35,410 nt of DNA from a virus: positions 1 to 35,410 of the IMG/VR virus record IMGVR_UViG_3300000116_000079, one strand, 5' to 3'. Below are positions 1-9,729 of the stretch, piece after piece. The stretch's first letter is position 1. Each line of letters starts with the position of its first letter. The notes under the pieces are model-generated. The model made no database searches. It had not been told where the DNA came from and worked only from the letters and a program-made list of their open reading frames with translations. A program made the translations under genes and the position numbers.

Positions 1-8
1 TAGTAAGG

Positions 9-16
9 TTTATAAG
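9..16 (+). promoter_or_regulatory. TATA-box promoter of the nuclease-primase module
   Basis: TTTATAAG is centred about 26 nt before the ATG at 38, the usual distance from an archaeal TATA box to the transcription start. The mRNA would therefore begin at or next to the ATG (leaderless). There is no clear ribosome site between box and start, which agrees. Inferred from position and sequence only. Confidence 0.6.
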
Positions 17-37
17 CCCTCAAACCTATGGTAAAAC

Positions 38-946
38 ATGGGCGAGAAGAAGCGGTCGGTATATGACCCAACCAAAGTTACAGAAGAATTAGTGCTACGC
101 GTTAGCAAGTCATCGTACACACAGTATGCTATGTGTCCCCGTCAATATTGGTGGAACAAGATTGCACTTCCCGACATGGACATTCCTTCAAGTGATGCCG
201 CTATTCGTGGTACTGCGATACATCAAGTCATGGAGGATTCGCTTCGTGAATTGTCCCTTGATAAGTCATGCGATATATCGCCATTGGTTCACATGGACAC
301 CACCTTCAACAAATACGCCATCGCTCAAGGTGTGCAAAGCGAAGCGGGCGTTGATGCCCTCCGTGAAATCCTTGAATCGGTTGCCGATGAATGGGGCTAC
401 ATTGAAATTGTTGAATTGGAAGACAAGCATGTTATTCCTTCATCGGTTGAAGTCCTTATTGATAATGAAGCGGGTGATGGTGCGGAAACTATCGTTTACC
501 CTGTTGAGTTTGTCGGCATGATTGACGGTGTGTTCCGTCATCCCGATGGACACCTTGTTGTGGTTGAATTGAAGACGGGGAATGCGAACCAAAGCAAACT
601 TTCACGAACAAGGGGCGAATTGTGCTTTTATCGTAAACTTCTTATGTTGGCCGGATATGACGAACCCACACATTTCTTGACTATCTTCCCCGATGCGGAT
701 AATCCCGAATTTCTTCTCAAGATGATGGAGAAGCGTAACTGCGAGACATACATTGGGGACTTCATGGGTGTTGCTGTTTACGAGAAGGTTGGGAAAAGAA
801 GCATAACTGCTATGGAGAAAAAGTTAAGCAACAGTGTGCATGGTATTATGACCCAAGAGTGGCCGATGAAGTGGAATGACTACTTTTGTACCCAATGGTG
901 CGAGTTTCATTTATCATGCAACGAAGAATTGATAGGAGTTAATTAG
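38..946 (+). CDS. Cas4/RecB-like PD-(D/E)XK exonuclease with Fe-S cluster cysteines
   Basis: Predicted 302-residue DNA nuclease of the PD-(D/E)XK superfamily, Cas4/RecB/AddB type. Seen: an N-terminal cysteine C33 in AMCPRQY, RGTAIH with H62, a GMIDG aspartate D163, the catalytic pair E177-L-K179, an E194-x3-Y198 element like the QhxxY motif, and a C-terminal triad C284, C288, C294. C33 plus these three reproduces the four-cysteine [4Fe-4S] layout of Cas4-like nucleases. No CRISPR genes are nearby, so a role in viral DNA replication, recombination or end processing is more likely than adaptation. It heads a four-gene + strand group with a zinc ribbon, primase and ERCC4 nuclease, and is preceded by a TATA box that implies leaderless translation. 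The family call is firm; the biological role is inferred. Confidence 0.85.
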   Translation: MGEKKRSVYDPTKVTEELVLRVSKSSYTQYAMCPRQYWWNKIALPDMDIPSSDAAIRGTAIHQVMEDSLRELSLDKSCDISPLVHMDTTFNKYAIAQGVQSEAGVDALREILESVADEWGYIEIVELEDKHVIPSSVEVLIDNEAGDGAETIVYPVEFVGMIDGVFRHPDGHLVVVELKTGNANQSKLSRTRGELCFYRKLLMLAGYDEPTHFLTIFPDADNPEFLLKMMEKRNCETYIGDFMGVAVYEKVGKRSITAMEKKLSNSVHGIMTQEWPMKWNDYFCTQWCEFHLSCNEELIGVN

Positions 947-947
947 A

Positions 948-1091
948 ATGAGTAAAGGATGCGAGAAGTGCGACAGTGGAAACATAGTGGTTGAAGTGAT
1001 GTGGAGCGTTACAGGTCAAGAAGGCCATGTTCCGTCACAAATAGATGTGTTCAATTGTAGAGGTTGTGGACACCGATGGACGGCAAAGTAA
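948..1091 (+). CDS. Small zinc-ribbon protein
   Basis: A 47-residue protein with two CxxC knuckles (C5/C8 and C37/C40), a typical one-domain zinc ribbon. The start ATG lies 2 nt after the nuclease stop and is preceded by AGGAG about 10 nt upstream, which supports translation. Its 3' end overlaps the start of the primase gene in another frame, so translational coupling is likely. Function unknown. Tiny zinc ribbons of this kind are common in archaeal viruses and may bind nucleic acid or act as partners of the replication proteins beside them. Confidence 0.7.
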   Translation: MSKGCEKCDSGNIVVEVMWSVTGQEGHVPSQIDVFNCRGCGHRWTAK

Positions 1092-2089
1092 AACTATTCC
1101 CAATGCCTCGCGAAATTGGTTTGAAGCGAGTCATGTGCAAAGACAAAAACCAAGCCTCAAAGTATATTACTAAACTTAACGGTAAAAGTAATCTATACAC
1201 ATCTTTGTATTCTTTCCGAGATACAGACCACACGGCTTCGTGGAAGTTTGATACGACGACCGCCATAATTGATAGAGCATGGTGGGACTTTGATGCGGGG
1301 GAACGGGGAGGCATTGAAGAGGTTAAACGCGATGTTCGTGAATTGCTCACCCGCCTACAAGGAGATGTACGGGTCGTTGCGACGGGTCGTGGATTTCATG
1401 TTCATCAATTGTTCAAGCGAGCAGTTATGGGAGCATCTTTCCATAATCATTTGGCGCGATACCAAAAGCGAATGAGTGAAGGATTGAAGACGCTTGACGG
1501 CTTCGCTTTTCCCGCAAAACTAACTCGCATACCAAACACATACAATGTCACCCGTAAGCGTTGGGCCGTTGTTATCCCTGCCGAGCAAATGATGAACGAG
1601 GATTTCAAAATACCCAAGCGACCCGTTAAGGAATGGGCCGAGTTTTGTCCATTCTTCGGTAAACCAAACGAAAGTAGTTTTGACTTTGTTCTTTGGGTGA
1701 ACAACAATCCCCAACCAAAGGTTGAGATGCACAAATTCACGGGTGATGTAGGTTTGGCCGGTGATGTACCAATCATGCCTTGTTTGGAAAAGGCGGTCAA
1801 TGCTGATAACCCACCCCATGCTATACGGGTCGCTCTTGTTCAGCATATGTCGCAAGAATTACGATGGTTCGCTGACCCATCAAGCCTAAGCCAAGAACAG
1901 AAAACTGAAATTGAAAATACAATTTTTGATTACCTTAAAACTCTTAATTGGTCAAATTGGAATGAGTACCGAAGTCGTCAAGGAATACGAAGCACGATTG
2001 GGTACGGTAATGCTCCTTCCTGCCGATGGTTCAACCTGCGTGGTATGTGTGAGGGCAAGTGTTGGCGATATGATGGTACGATAGATTGA
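1076..2089 (+). CDS. Archaeo-eukaryotic primase (AEP) family DNA primase
   Basis: A 337-residue protein with the AEP catalytic signature: WWDFD (D71 and D73, metal ligands), then GRGFHVH (about 104-110, the sxH nucleotide-binding motif), then a basic RIPNTYNVTRKRW stretch (about 151-163) resembling the third conserved block of small primase subunits. The C-terminus has three cysteines within SCRWFNLRGMCEGKCW, a possible metal-binding end. It should make primers for viral DNA replication and could also have polymerase activity. Start choice: ATG 1076 has AGAGGTTG about 10 nt upstream, while an in-frame TTG at 1064 would overlap that ribosome site. It overlaps the zinc-ribbon gene by 16 nt. The family is well supported; whether it needs a large subunit is unknown, and none is visible here. 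Confidence 0.82.
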   Translation: MDGKVKLFPMPREIGLKRVMCKDKNQASKYITKLNGKSNLYTSLYSFRDTDHTASWKFDTTTAIIDRAWWDFDAGERGGIEEVKRDVRELLTRLQGDVRVVATGRGFHVHQLFKRAVMGASFHNHLARYQKRMSEGLKTLDGFAFPAKLTRIPNTYNVTRKRWAVVIPAEQMMNEDFKIPKRPVKEWAEFCPFFGKPNESSFDFVLWVNNNPQPKVEMHKFTGDVGLAGDVPIMPCLEKAVNADNPPHAIRVALVQHMSQELRWFADPSSLSQEQKTEIENTIFDYLKTLNWSNWNEYRSRQGIRSTIGYGNAPSCRWFNLRGMCEGKCWRYDGTID

Positions 2090-2114
2090 TAAAACGAAGT
2101 ACCAATTCACCACC

Positions 2115-2831
2115 ATGCTTCTCATAGACCATCGGGAAAACGACAAACTAATTCATAAATTACTCGTAAAGTTAGGTGACGCTGACAAGAACCCAAAGGG
2201 ACAGGCTCGTATTCTTCAATTGAAAAGTGGGGATTATGTGCTTGGTGATTGGGGAATTGAGGCAAAAGAAATCAATGACCTTTACCGTAGTATTCTTGGG
2301 ATTGGTCGCAGTCGTACCATCGTTGGTCAATTAAATGATTTATGCGAAAAGTTTGAAAAACCATTTCTCGTGGTTTACAATACAGAATTGAAACCGTGGT
2401 TCCACGGTCGCCGTCCATCGGCAAGAGAAATTGCGGAGGAACGGAGAAAAATGTTGGCCGTCATCAATTCGTTCAAGATGACTATGCACCACCGATTCCC
2501 CAATCTCCACTTCCTACAATTGACTACGATGGATGACTTCGTGGAATGGCTTTACACCAACCACCGACAAAATGTTATCGCAAAAATAAAACCACCGAAG
2601 GCACATGAACCGGAGCAGGTTGTTGTTGAGGAAACCGATGACCGAATCAAGGCGTTGATGGGTTGTGGTATCTTGAGAGAACAAGCCGTTGCACTTCTTC
2701 AACACTACGGCTCCCTTTCTTGCCTCCTACAAAAGAAGACTCGCCAAAAAGAAATGGTAAAAGTAAGTGGTATTAAAAACAAGCAAGCCAAGCGTGTGTT
2801 ATCTTTAAGGAAAGACTTTACGCATCAGTAG
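2115..2831 (+). CDS. ERCC4/XPF-type structure-specific nuclease with HhH domain
   Basis: A 238-residue protein. The N-terminal ERCC4 nuclease core shows D5 in IDHRE, G39-D40-Y41, and E49-A-K51 with D55, matching the GDx(n)ERKx3D signature of XPF/Mus81/Hef nucleases. The middle Arg of ERK is Ala here. Residues about 178-235 form two helix-hairpin-helix elements (GCGILREQAVALL, then VSGIKNKQAKRVL), the usual DNA-binding tail of archaeal XPF. It is far shorter than cellular Hef because the helicase half is absent. Likely job: cutting forks, flaps or branched intermediates during viral replication or recombination. Its 3' end overlaps by 7 nt, tail to tail, with the giant tail-hub gene on the other strand, so the two operons converge here. 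Confidence 0.88.
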   Translation: MLLIDHRENDKLIHKLLVKLGDADKNPKGQARILQLKSGDYVLGDWGIEAKEINDLYRSILGIGRSRTIVGQLNDLCEKFEKPFLVVYNTELKPWFHGRRPSAREIAEERRKMLAVINSFKMTMHHRFPNLHFLQLTTMDDFVEWLYTNHRQNVIAKIKPPKAHEPEQVVVEETDDRIKALMGCGILREQAVALLQHYGSLSCLLQKKTRQKEMVKVSGIKNKQAKRVLSLRKDFTHQ

Positions 2832-5800
2832 GGTTTGAATCCAAGAGAAGATGTTCCGTAACCTTTCAAACTGAATCGTTGGAAATTGACGGAAACATTG
2901 TGTAGGATAAGGGACGAGAAACTTGCGTCGTCGTCGCCCGTTGCCGGTGTACGCTTCATAGTGACCTTGATGGTATTCCCTTGCGTAGAAGCACCGTTTA
3001 AAGCAGAGGAAACGATAGGGAATGATTGACGCTCGGCATCCCCGCTTAGAGTCATTGTTCTCGTTAGTGTTGCTCCTGTTTCAACACATTCAATTGTAGC
3101 CGTTACAACCGCCTTTGTCGTACCGTCACCACCAAGAGAATAATACCCTCCCACGGTAAACATTTCGTTGGCTACATCGTCGGGTACTTTTACCGTAATA
3201 CTGTGTGTCTGCGTGTATCGGTTGCTTGATTCGGGATTGACAATTCCTGTGAATACCATCCCCTCGCTTGAAATTGTTGATGTTCCCGATGTTGGTTGTT
3301 GGTTGTCACCGATACCATCAACGGCTCGTTGGGTGTTCAGTGGTGGTGGCGTTCTCTTCTGTCCAAGTATGCCGAAGTTTGAACCGGACACCCCGCCTTC
3401 CAAGAAATCCATACGACCACTCATGTTCCCATATGCGGTTGAAGACATATTATTGGCGGTACTCTTTTTGAGGAATCCTCCCCCAATATCGGGGTTTTTC
3501 GCACCTTCGGGTATTGATGTGTCGGGTGTGCTTGTCCCGTCCGGCTTCTGTGCTGGTGGGATTGGGCCGGTTGGTGGTCTTGGTCGTTGTCCACCGCCAC
3601 CGCCACCAACAGGATTACTTGCGGGAGTTTGACCACGACCACGAGAAACGGATGGGTACAGATAACCTGCTAACCCTCCGGCATCCTTTGTTTGGTCACG
3701 CTCAAGTGCAAGATTTACGGACTCAATATCGCGCCCATCAACCCGCCAATCAATTCGTGTGATAACCATAGGTTCAGCGGTAAGACCCAACCCGCTATCG
3801 GTGAATGTCACCGTTGTAGCGGGTCGCCACCTCAAGTCTTCAACGATGTGTAGGCGAGGTGCATACCATCCCGCCCTAATACCCATCAGTCCCGACATAT
3901 TATCGTACTTCCTTGCACCGAGAGGGAAGATGCTATCTGTGTTTGTTGCCGTCCATGCGCTCGGCCCGAAGTCGGTTATGTCGTGAGCGTTGTGAAGAAT
4001 GCCCGAAGCGGAAGGGTCGCCGCATCGGTGGTACAACAAAGCCTTTAGGTAATCTACATTTACCGAAAGAGTAAATTTAGCACCGGAAGGTTTGCTCGCC
4101 CAATATGTTGAAGGAATGTCAATTTCGTAAAACCCATTTCGGTTTACATTCAATGCTATATGTGAATCGTCACTTGCCGCAAGAGTCGGAGAGTAAGTAC
4201 TTGACCCTCCGGTGTAATTTGTAAACGAAGATACTCCCGTAGTGAATGACATATCAGTTAGCCCAATAGTAAACTCGGCGTTTTCAATATCTGTTCCTGT
4301 TTGTCCATCCTTCAAAGCAACCCAAACTCTCAATTCGTTTCCGTCGCCGTCGCTAACCAAAGGACAACCGCTTGGTATGTTCACCACTTGAACGGCGTGA
4401 CTAACGCTCGCCGCACCAACCCACCAATAATTATCGTAATACTGTTCTGTTTGGTCTGCGTTTGCATTTGTCGGAGAGATGAACCCTTTACCGAATCGGT
4501 CACGATAAAATGCGTCGCTACCCGTCTGCCTTCCCATGTTCCCGTCTAAGGCGTTTGTCATCCCCGACATAAATGTTCCTTGTGTGGATGACCATGTGTG
4601 GTTATTTGCCGCCGTTACTGCGGCGTAGGAGGGGCCGAGGACTACTTGTTGAGCAACACCTCGCTCGCCGTGTCGGGTCGGGTCAGCGATATATCCATAC
4701 CGCCCCTTGTCAAGCATCTTATCATCATGGGTCAAGTCGCGAAGTACTTCGCCCTTAACCTTTATCGCTTTAGTTTTAGCCTTGTAATATTCTTCTTTTG
4801 CTACACTTAGTGCCTCGTCAGCAAATGTAATTTCGGGTACTTCAACAATTTTCCAACGGTAGGTTTGATTGAGTGTTGGTTCGGGGAAGTCGGAAAAAGA
4901 TGAGCCGTTGTTGTAGTAAACCCGAACATTTGTAATCTGTCCCGACATTTGAGCGTCAAGATTTGAAACTGAAAGAATATCACGATTGACAACCTCTCCG
5001 CTGTTGTAGGTTGGTCGGATTTCTAACTTGTTGTCCCTTCCCATTTGGTAAGTCATAGGTAAACGCTTACTGTTGTCGTAACCAAATCCGGTAGCCTCTA
5101 CCGATTCACGAAGAATTGAAAACATTGACTTTCCACCTCTTGCATCGTAGGCCGTTCCGAATGAATCAAAGTTTGCGTTGCTACCATCGGTAGTCATGTT
5201 ATTTGTCATAGGGACTGACCCAATATCAAACCATGAAGATATTGAAGATTGGGCAAGCCATGTCTTAGATAAGTTTAGTGACCAAAGGAAGCGGGCTTTG
5301 TCGCTCATCCAATAAGTACCAATGTTAGGGGAAACAACATGACCATCAATATTCATCATAAACCTAAGAGCGTATCGTGGACTTATACTTCCGACAATAA
5401 TAACTTCATCAAACGCACCTGCGGTCGTTGTTGTACCAGCCGATGTTATGTCAATTTCCACTGTGGAACCGTTAGCCTTGCGGGTAGGGTCTAAAAGAAT
5501 GCCCTGCAACTCCGCTTCGGCGGCTTGAACGCTAAGACTCATCGGGTCGGGCATGATGTAAACACCGTACAATTGCTGAGGAATGCTAATACTGTCACCA
5601 ATTTGAACATCTTGTCTTGTACTACCCGTTTCCGCACCTGCCCCGCTATCATCAACAACAATTGTTGTTGCCGTTAAAGAAGTAATTTGGGCAACCCATT
5701 TAGCGGTTACATTTCTAACCCGCATACCCACCTTGATACCGTCATTTACGAAGTCTGCACCGCTACAAGTAATTGTCAAAGCCCCCGCTACTGCGGCGTT

Positions 5801-8800
5801 AGAGGTTGCCGTTTCAACAATTGCTGAATCTAATTTAGCGTCATAAGTATAATAGAAATTTTGGAAGGATGGTGTTTGGCTGTTTATTCCACGAGAACCT
5901 TTTATTTTTCCAAAACCGTTTGAAGGGAAATCTGTTATCAAAGTGGAAGAAGGTTTTGTTTCAATAACACTATCGCCAACCTCAATCTTGCGATTTAGTT
6001 CTCCGGTTGCACCAATCCACTTTCGGAAGTTTTCATGGAAACCGTAAGGGGAAGCGTTGTTTTGATTTGTGCTTGTTGCTTGCGCCCAATAGTTATCCAT
6101 TAACACAGGGAAGCCGTGAAATTCTGTTTCGTAATCGCCAACATTTCTTGTCCCACCGCTTCGTTGTCCGTAGGTTCCACCGTTAATAAAAGTATTAAGG
6201 TTAAAGAATTTTGAGCAATCGTAAATAAGCAAAGAACCTGCCTTGTCTTCCCATCCTCTCAAAGCCGATTCGCGATTATCAGCATCAGCGTTTTTAACAA
6301 ATGGCCCTGTTGCCGTGTATGGGTCAGCGTTAATATATGCCGTAGCAAGTTCGTAAACGGTGTAGGTTGCTCCTGTTGTAACAGTATCAACAGTATGTAT
6401 TCCGTTGTAGTAGGCACTGTTCATAATGTATATCTTGTCACCTGCGGCAACGGTTGTTATTTTTTGTGTACCACTACCAATGCTTGCATTTGGGATTCTA
6501 AATTCAATATTAGCACTTCCCCCACCAATTGCTTTAATCGCATTCCCGCCGTTATTGTTTATTTGTACGCAACCGGCATCTTGCTTAACACTTCCACCGG
6601 CAAGAGTGGATGACCACGGAGCGTTTGTGGATGGGTCAATTTCAGCATCTAACTCCCAAATATCCAAATCTGTTCCAATTTTCAAATCTGTAAAATTGTC
6701 ATAACTTCCGTCATCATTTAATTGGTCAGTGAATGCAATACTAACATTGTAATTTTCTGCAACGGGTTTCATTAAGCCAAAACTTTTCTTTCGGAAGCCA
6801 CCGTCAGCGTCAGCGTCAGCGTTGTTTCTCATGTCAGCCCACTGCAACCATATGTGCTTGTAGTCTTGGCTTGTTGTAAGGAAGTAAATCTCGTCACCGT
6901 TTGACGAATGCCCATAGTGGTCAAGAGAAAGACCATTGACCCCAACAAGATATGTGTTGCCGTCTAAGGCGGGACTGATATATCCTTCGTAGGTAAATGT
7001 GTCCAAGAACCCATCGGAGGTTTCAATTTGTGCAACACCGTTACTCATAGCGTCTTCATCAAAAAGACTTGTTTCTATTTGCATAACGGTAGCGTCAGCA
7101 GTTATGCTTGCTTGAAGAATTGACCTATCGGTACGGTTGTAATCAAACACACCAAAATGTTTCTTAAACCACGGACTTTTTGCTAACTGTCGCATCCAAA
7201 CGGCGTGAGAATCCCTTAGCACTAAATTTTCTGTCGTGTCCGAAATAAAACCTTTTTCAATTGTGTAATCAACAGTCTTACCTGTGCTTGTTGTTAATGC
7301 GGTTTGAGTACTATCAGTTTTAACATAAGACTTACCACCATACGAAATAATTGCATTTACCGTATAAAACCCCGAAGGAGGGATGCCTGTTCCCGATGCT
7401 GATTCGGGGATGGTGATAATATCCCCTGTTGTCAATGCGCTACCATCACTTCGCAAAGGTAATGTGCTAAAAGTAAATACTTTGTAGCCGGTTTCCGCTT
7501 GTGTTCTTGGATGCTTACTTCCATATCCCTCAAGAACACCGGAACCAACAGAAGCATTGGGTACATAGGTCAATCCCGTTATAGCAAGGACTTGTTCTCC
7601 CGTAGCAACACCAAAGGGATTTGTGCTTACTGCGTTAATAGTAACATTGTTTTTGTTGTGGTCAAGGAAGCCGAACAAGTCCGGCGTACTTGATGTAGTG
7701 TAGGAAGTCCCTGTGTAAGCAAGAATAACTTCGGTAGCCCCTCCACCTGTTTTATTAACTCCCTTAATCCAATATCCCGACCATTCTTCCTCAACATTAT
7801 TTGGGCCGTCCACATCTTCATTGTTATACATTTGAATTGGGTGAGCAGAATTGAGTTTGGTTCGTTGGGAGGTAAACTCTTTGTATGAGGTTGCTGATTC
7901 ATAACCAATTGAAGGTTGTGTTTCTTCAAACTTTTTAACACCCATAAACATAGAATCTGTTAGTGTTGCTATTTCTCCTGTACGAGCGAGTACCTTGTCT
8001 TCTGTACCCACACCAATTTGTCCTATTTCCCAAGAAGTAATTTGTCGGTCAAGCAGTGAAAGTGAATCGCGAGCCTGTACTACAATTTTTCGTGTACGGT
8101 CGCTTGCTGTTTGTGTGATATTTACTTTTTCAATAATACCATTCCACAACGGCCTATCAATGCCCCCACTAAACATAAGAAGTCGCCAATCGGTAATGTC
8201 GTCGCTCGTAAACCACGGAGTAAGATTTTGTTCGGTGTCGTCATCAAGTATTGAAATTTGTGCTTGGCTAACACCATTAACAGGCATAGTGCAAGTCCAT
8301 GAATCAACGGGGGCAGGTAGGAGTGTACCATCGGGAATGTCCGTTAAGGGTCTGTAAAGAGCCACACGGTCAATCATTGTAGCCACTACTACATTGTTAT
8401 AGGTTGATGAATTAGGGGTCACAAATAACTCCCATCCGGTCATTTCCGAAGGTAGGAAAGCGGCACTTGTTTGGGAATTGTTAGCCATAGTATAACCGGA
8501 AGAATAAGCACCCGCCGTCGCATTAGTCGCAGTGACTTCTGTACCATCGTGATACACCTTAAACTTATTATTAGTGTAATCTAATTTAAAATCCAAGTCA
8601 AACCAAACATCAGCAGTTTCGCTACCTACTTTTAGTCCGGCAACCCACAGGGAGTGATATGTGCTAACAAAGGCACTAAGCCCTGTTCCATCGTGGGGTC
8701 GTATTGTCCAATTGATTGCGGGAGTACCACCACCACTACCTGTTGTTCCCCAAGAAGTATTTACGGGAAAACCAACCTTTAGAACATACTCAACCTGTGC

Positions 8801-9712
8801 GCTTGAGTCAGCCGTTTCGTTGGGAATAACCGCTGAATATCCCATCATAGCCTGTGCCGACATTCTTATTGTAAAAAAATCATTGTCGGACTTGCTGTTT
8901 AGAGATGCGGAAGATGCGATTACGGGACGGTAAGCACCGCTTGGTGTTTGGTTGTCTAACTGATGAGCCGTATTATCTTTAAGGTAGGTTGTGACACACA
9001 AAAAAGGTTTTTTTGACTTGCTTTTTATCGGAATAAAATGCCCTTCGGGAGTATTCTCATGCGTTGTTGCCGCACCTGTTGTTCCGTTATACGCACCTAA
9101 TTGGGTACGCTCTCCCATCCAAACTCCGGTTAAATGCGCCCACTGCATAAAGTCGGGAGTGTTGTGTTGAGTATTAAGTCCCGATTGACCCTTAAACCAA
9201 TTTTTCCCATTGTAGGAATAAGTAAGAGAACGACCATAAGAAGCATCGGTGTCACCATTAGGAATGTAGTATCGTATAGATGAATCGGATGAACCCGACA
9301 TTAGCATATACGCATCGTCGGTTGAAGCGGTATCGGCTTGTCTAAACCGTACACGATTGGAATTGAAATTTGAGTTTGGGTATTGTAATTGAGAGCGACC
9401 GGCCCAATGCACACCTTTACCCAATCGGTTTTTGTCAAGAGTGGCCCAACGAGCGACACCATCATTACTTGACAAGTAAGAAGAAGCAGATGAAAACTCA
9501 TTGTTATTAGCGCGGTCGCGAACAGACCAACGGTAGCGAGGATTTAGTATAGCCTCTCCGTTAAGAGTATTTCCATGATGTGTACTATCGGCATTGTACG
9601 CCCTATCTGTTGATGGGACATTGTCGTCATCGGCTATTACACGAGAGCCGAGCCAATCTTCATAATAACCTGCGAGCCAAAACCCGTATTTGCTTGTTGC
9701 TGTTCTTGACAT
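2825..9712 (-). CDS. Giant tail hub / tail-tip protein
   Basis: A 2295-residue protein, last gene of the late operon and directly after the tape measure, the classic place of the central tail-tip or baseplate hub. Residues about 290-460 look like a LamG/concanavalin-like sandwich (KLDYTNNKFKVYHDG, then a TMIDRVALY strand). Residues about 470-570 resemble the first hub domain (PVNGVSQAQISILDDD, later WNGIIEKVNI). Another hub-like part lies near 1600-1990 and includes the SVNLALERDQTKDAGG segment. About 1000 residues of mostly beta-rich, Thr/Ser/Asn-rich sequence are inserted between these. A Gly/Pro-rich linker (about 2010-2070) leads to a C-terminal beta domain, probably exposed for host binding. 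I chose ATG 9712 because GAAGTGA lies just upstream; the in-frame GTG at 9721 is part of that ribosome site. Host-cell adhesion is inferred. Confidence 0.75.
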   Translation of the reverse strand: MSRTATSKYGFWLAGYYEDWLGSRVIADDDNVPSTDRAYNADSTHHGNTLNGEAILNPRYRWSVRDRANNNEFSSASSYLSSNDGVARWATLDKNRLGKGVHWAGRSQLQYPNSNFNSNRVRFRQADTASTDDAYMLMSGSSDSSIRYYIPNGDTDASYGRSLTYSYNGKNWFKGQSGLNTQHNTPDFMQWAHLTGVWMGERTQLGAYNGTTGAATTHENTPEGHFIPIKSKSKKPFLCVTTYLKDNTAHQLDNQTPSGAYRPVIASSASLNSKSDNDFFTIRMSAQAMMGYSAVIPNETADSSAQVEYVLKVGFPVNTSWGTTGSGGGTPAINWTIRPHDGTGLSAFVSTYHSLWVAGLKVGSETADVWFDLDFKLDYTNNKFKVYHDGTEVTATNATAGAYSSGYTMANNSQTSAAFLPSEMTGWELFVTPNSSTYNNVVVATMIDRVALYRPLTDIPDGTLLPAPVDSWTCTMPVNGVSQAQISILDDDTEQNLTPWFTSDDITDWRLLMFSGGIDRPLWNGIIEKVNITQTASDRTRKIVVQARDSLSLLDRQITSWEIGQIGVGTEDKVLARTGEIATLTDSMFMGVKKFEETQPSIGYESATSYKEFTSQRTKLNSAHPIQMYNNEDVDGPNNVEEEWSGYWIKGVNKTGGGATEVILAYTGTSYTTSSTPDLFGFLDHNKNNVTINAVSTNPFGVATGEQVLAITGLTYVPNASVGSGVLEGYGSKHPRTQAETGYKVFTFSTLPLRSDGSALTTGDIITIPESASGTGIPPSGFYTVNAIISYGGKSYVKTDSTQTALTTSTGKTVDYTIEKGFISDTTENLVLRDSHAVWMRQLAKSPWFKKHFGVFDYNRTDRSILQASITADATVMQIETSLFDEDAMSNGVAQIETSDGFLDTFTYEGYISPALDGNTYLVGVNGLSLDHYGHSSNGDEIYFLTTSQDYKHIWLQWADMRNNADADADGGFRKKSFGLMKPVAENYNVSIAFTDQLNDDGSYDNFTDLKIGTDLDIWELDAEIDPSTNAPWSSTLAGGSVKQDAGCVQINNNGGNAIKAIGGGSANIEFRIPNASIGSGTQKITTVAAGDKIYIMNSAYYNGIHTVDTVTTGATYTVYELATAYINADPYTATGPFVKNADADNRESALRGWEDKAGSLLIYDCSKFFNLNTFINGGTYGQRSGGTRNVGDYETEFHGFPVLMDNYWAQATSTNQNNASPYGFHENFRKWIGATGELNRKIEVGDSVIETKPSSTLITDFPSNGFGKIKGSRGINSQTPSFQNFYYTYDAKLDSAIVETATSNAAVAGALTITCSGADFVNDGIKVGMRVRNVTAKWVAQITSLTATTIVVDDSGAGAETGSTRQDVQIGDSISIPQQLYGVYIMPDPMSLSVQAAEAELQGILLDPTRKANGSTVEIDITSAGTTTTAGAFDEVIIVGSISPRYALRFMMNIDGHVVSPNIGTYWMSDKARFLWSLNLSKTWLAQSSISSWFDIGSVPMTNNMTTDGSNANFDSFGTAYDARGGKSMFSILRESVEATGFGYDNSKRLPMTYQMGRDNKLEIRPTYNSGEVVNRDILSVSNLDAQMSGQITNVRVYYNNGSSFSDFPEPTLNQTYRWKIVEVPEITFADEALSVAKEEYYKAKTKAIKVKGEVLRDLTHDDKMLDKGRYGYIADPTRHGERGVAQQVVLGPSYAAVTAANNHTWSSTQGTFMSGMTNALDGNMGRQTGSDAFYRDRFGKGFISPTNANADQTEQYYDNYWWVGAASVSHAVQVVNIPSGCPLVSDGDGNELRVWVALKDGQTGTDIENAEFTIGLTDMSFTTGVSSFTNYTGGSSTYSPTLAASDDSHIALNVNRNGFYEIDIPSTYWASKPSGAKFTLSVNVDYLKALLYHRCGDPSASGILHNAHDITDFGPSAWTATNTDSIFPLGARKYDNMSGLMGIRAGWYAPRLHIVEDLRWRPATTVTFTDSGLGLTAEPMVITRIDWRVDGRDIESVNLALERDQTKDAGGLAGYLYPSVSRGRGQTPASNPVGGGGGGQRPRPPTGPIPPAQKPDGTSTPDTSIPEGAKNPDIGGGFLKKSTANNMSSTAYGNMSGRMDFLEGGVSGSNFGILGQKRTPPPLNTQRAVDGIGDNQQPTSGTSTISSEGMVFTGIVNPESSNRYTQTHSITVKVPDDVANEMFTVGGYYSLGGDGTTKAVVTATIECVETGATLTRTMTLSGDAERQSFPIVSSALNGASTQGNTIKVTMKRTPATGDDDASFSSLILHNVSVNFQRFSLKGYGTSSLGFKPY

Positions 9713-9729
9713 TTTCTTCACTTCTCTAT

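Noticed and set aside
38-946. CRISPR-Cas adaptation gene (true cas4)
   Set aside because: No cas1, cas2 or repeats in the window; the replication-gene context fits a viral replication nuclease better.
1051-1855. Long - strand frames opposite the primase
   Set aside because: The + strand primase motifs are unmistakable; the antisense frames have no recognisable content.
3168-3632. 154-codon + strand frame opposite the hub gene
   Set aside because: Shadow of the Gly/Pro-rich linker of the hub; no ribosome site or coding pattern.
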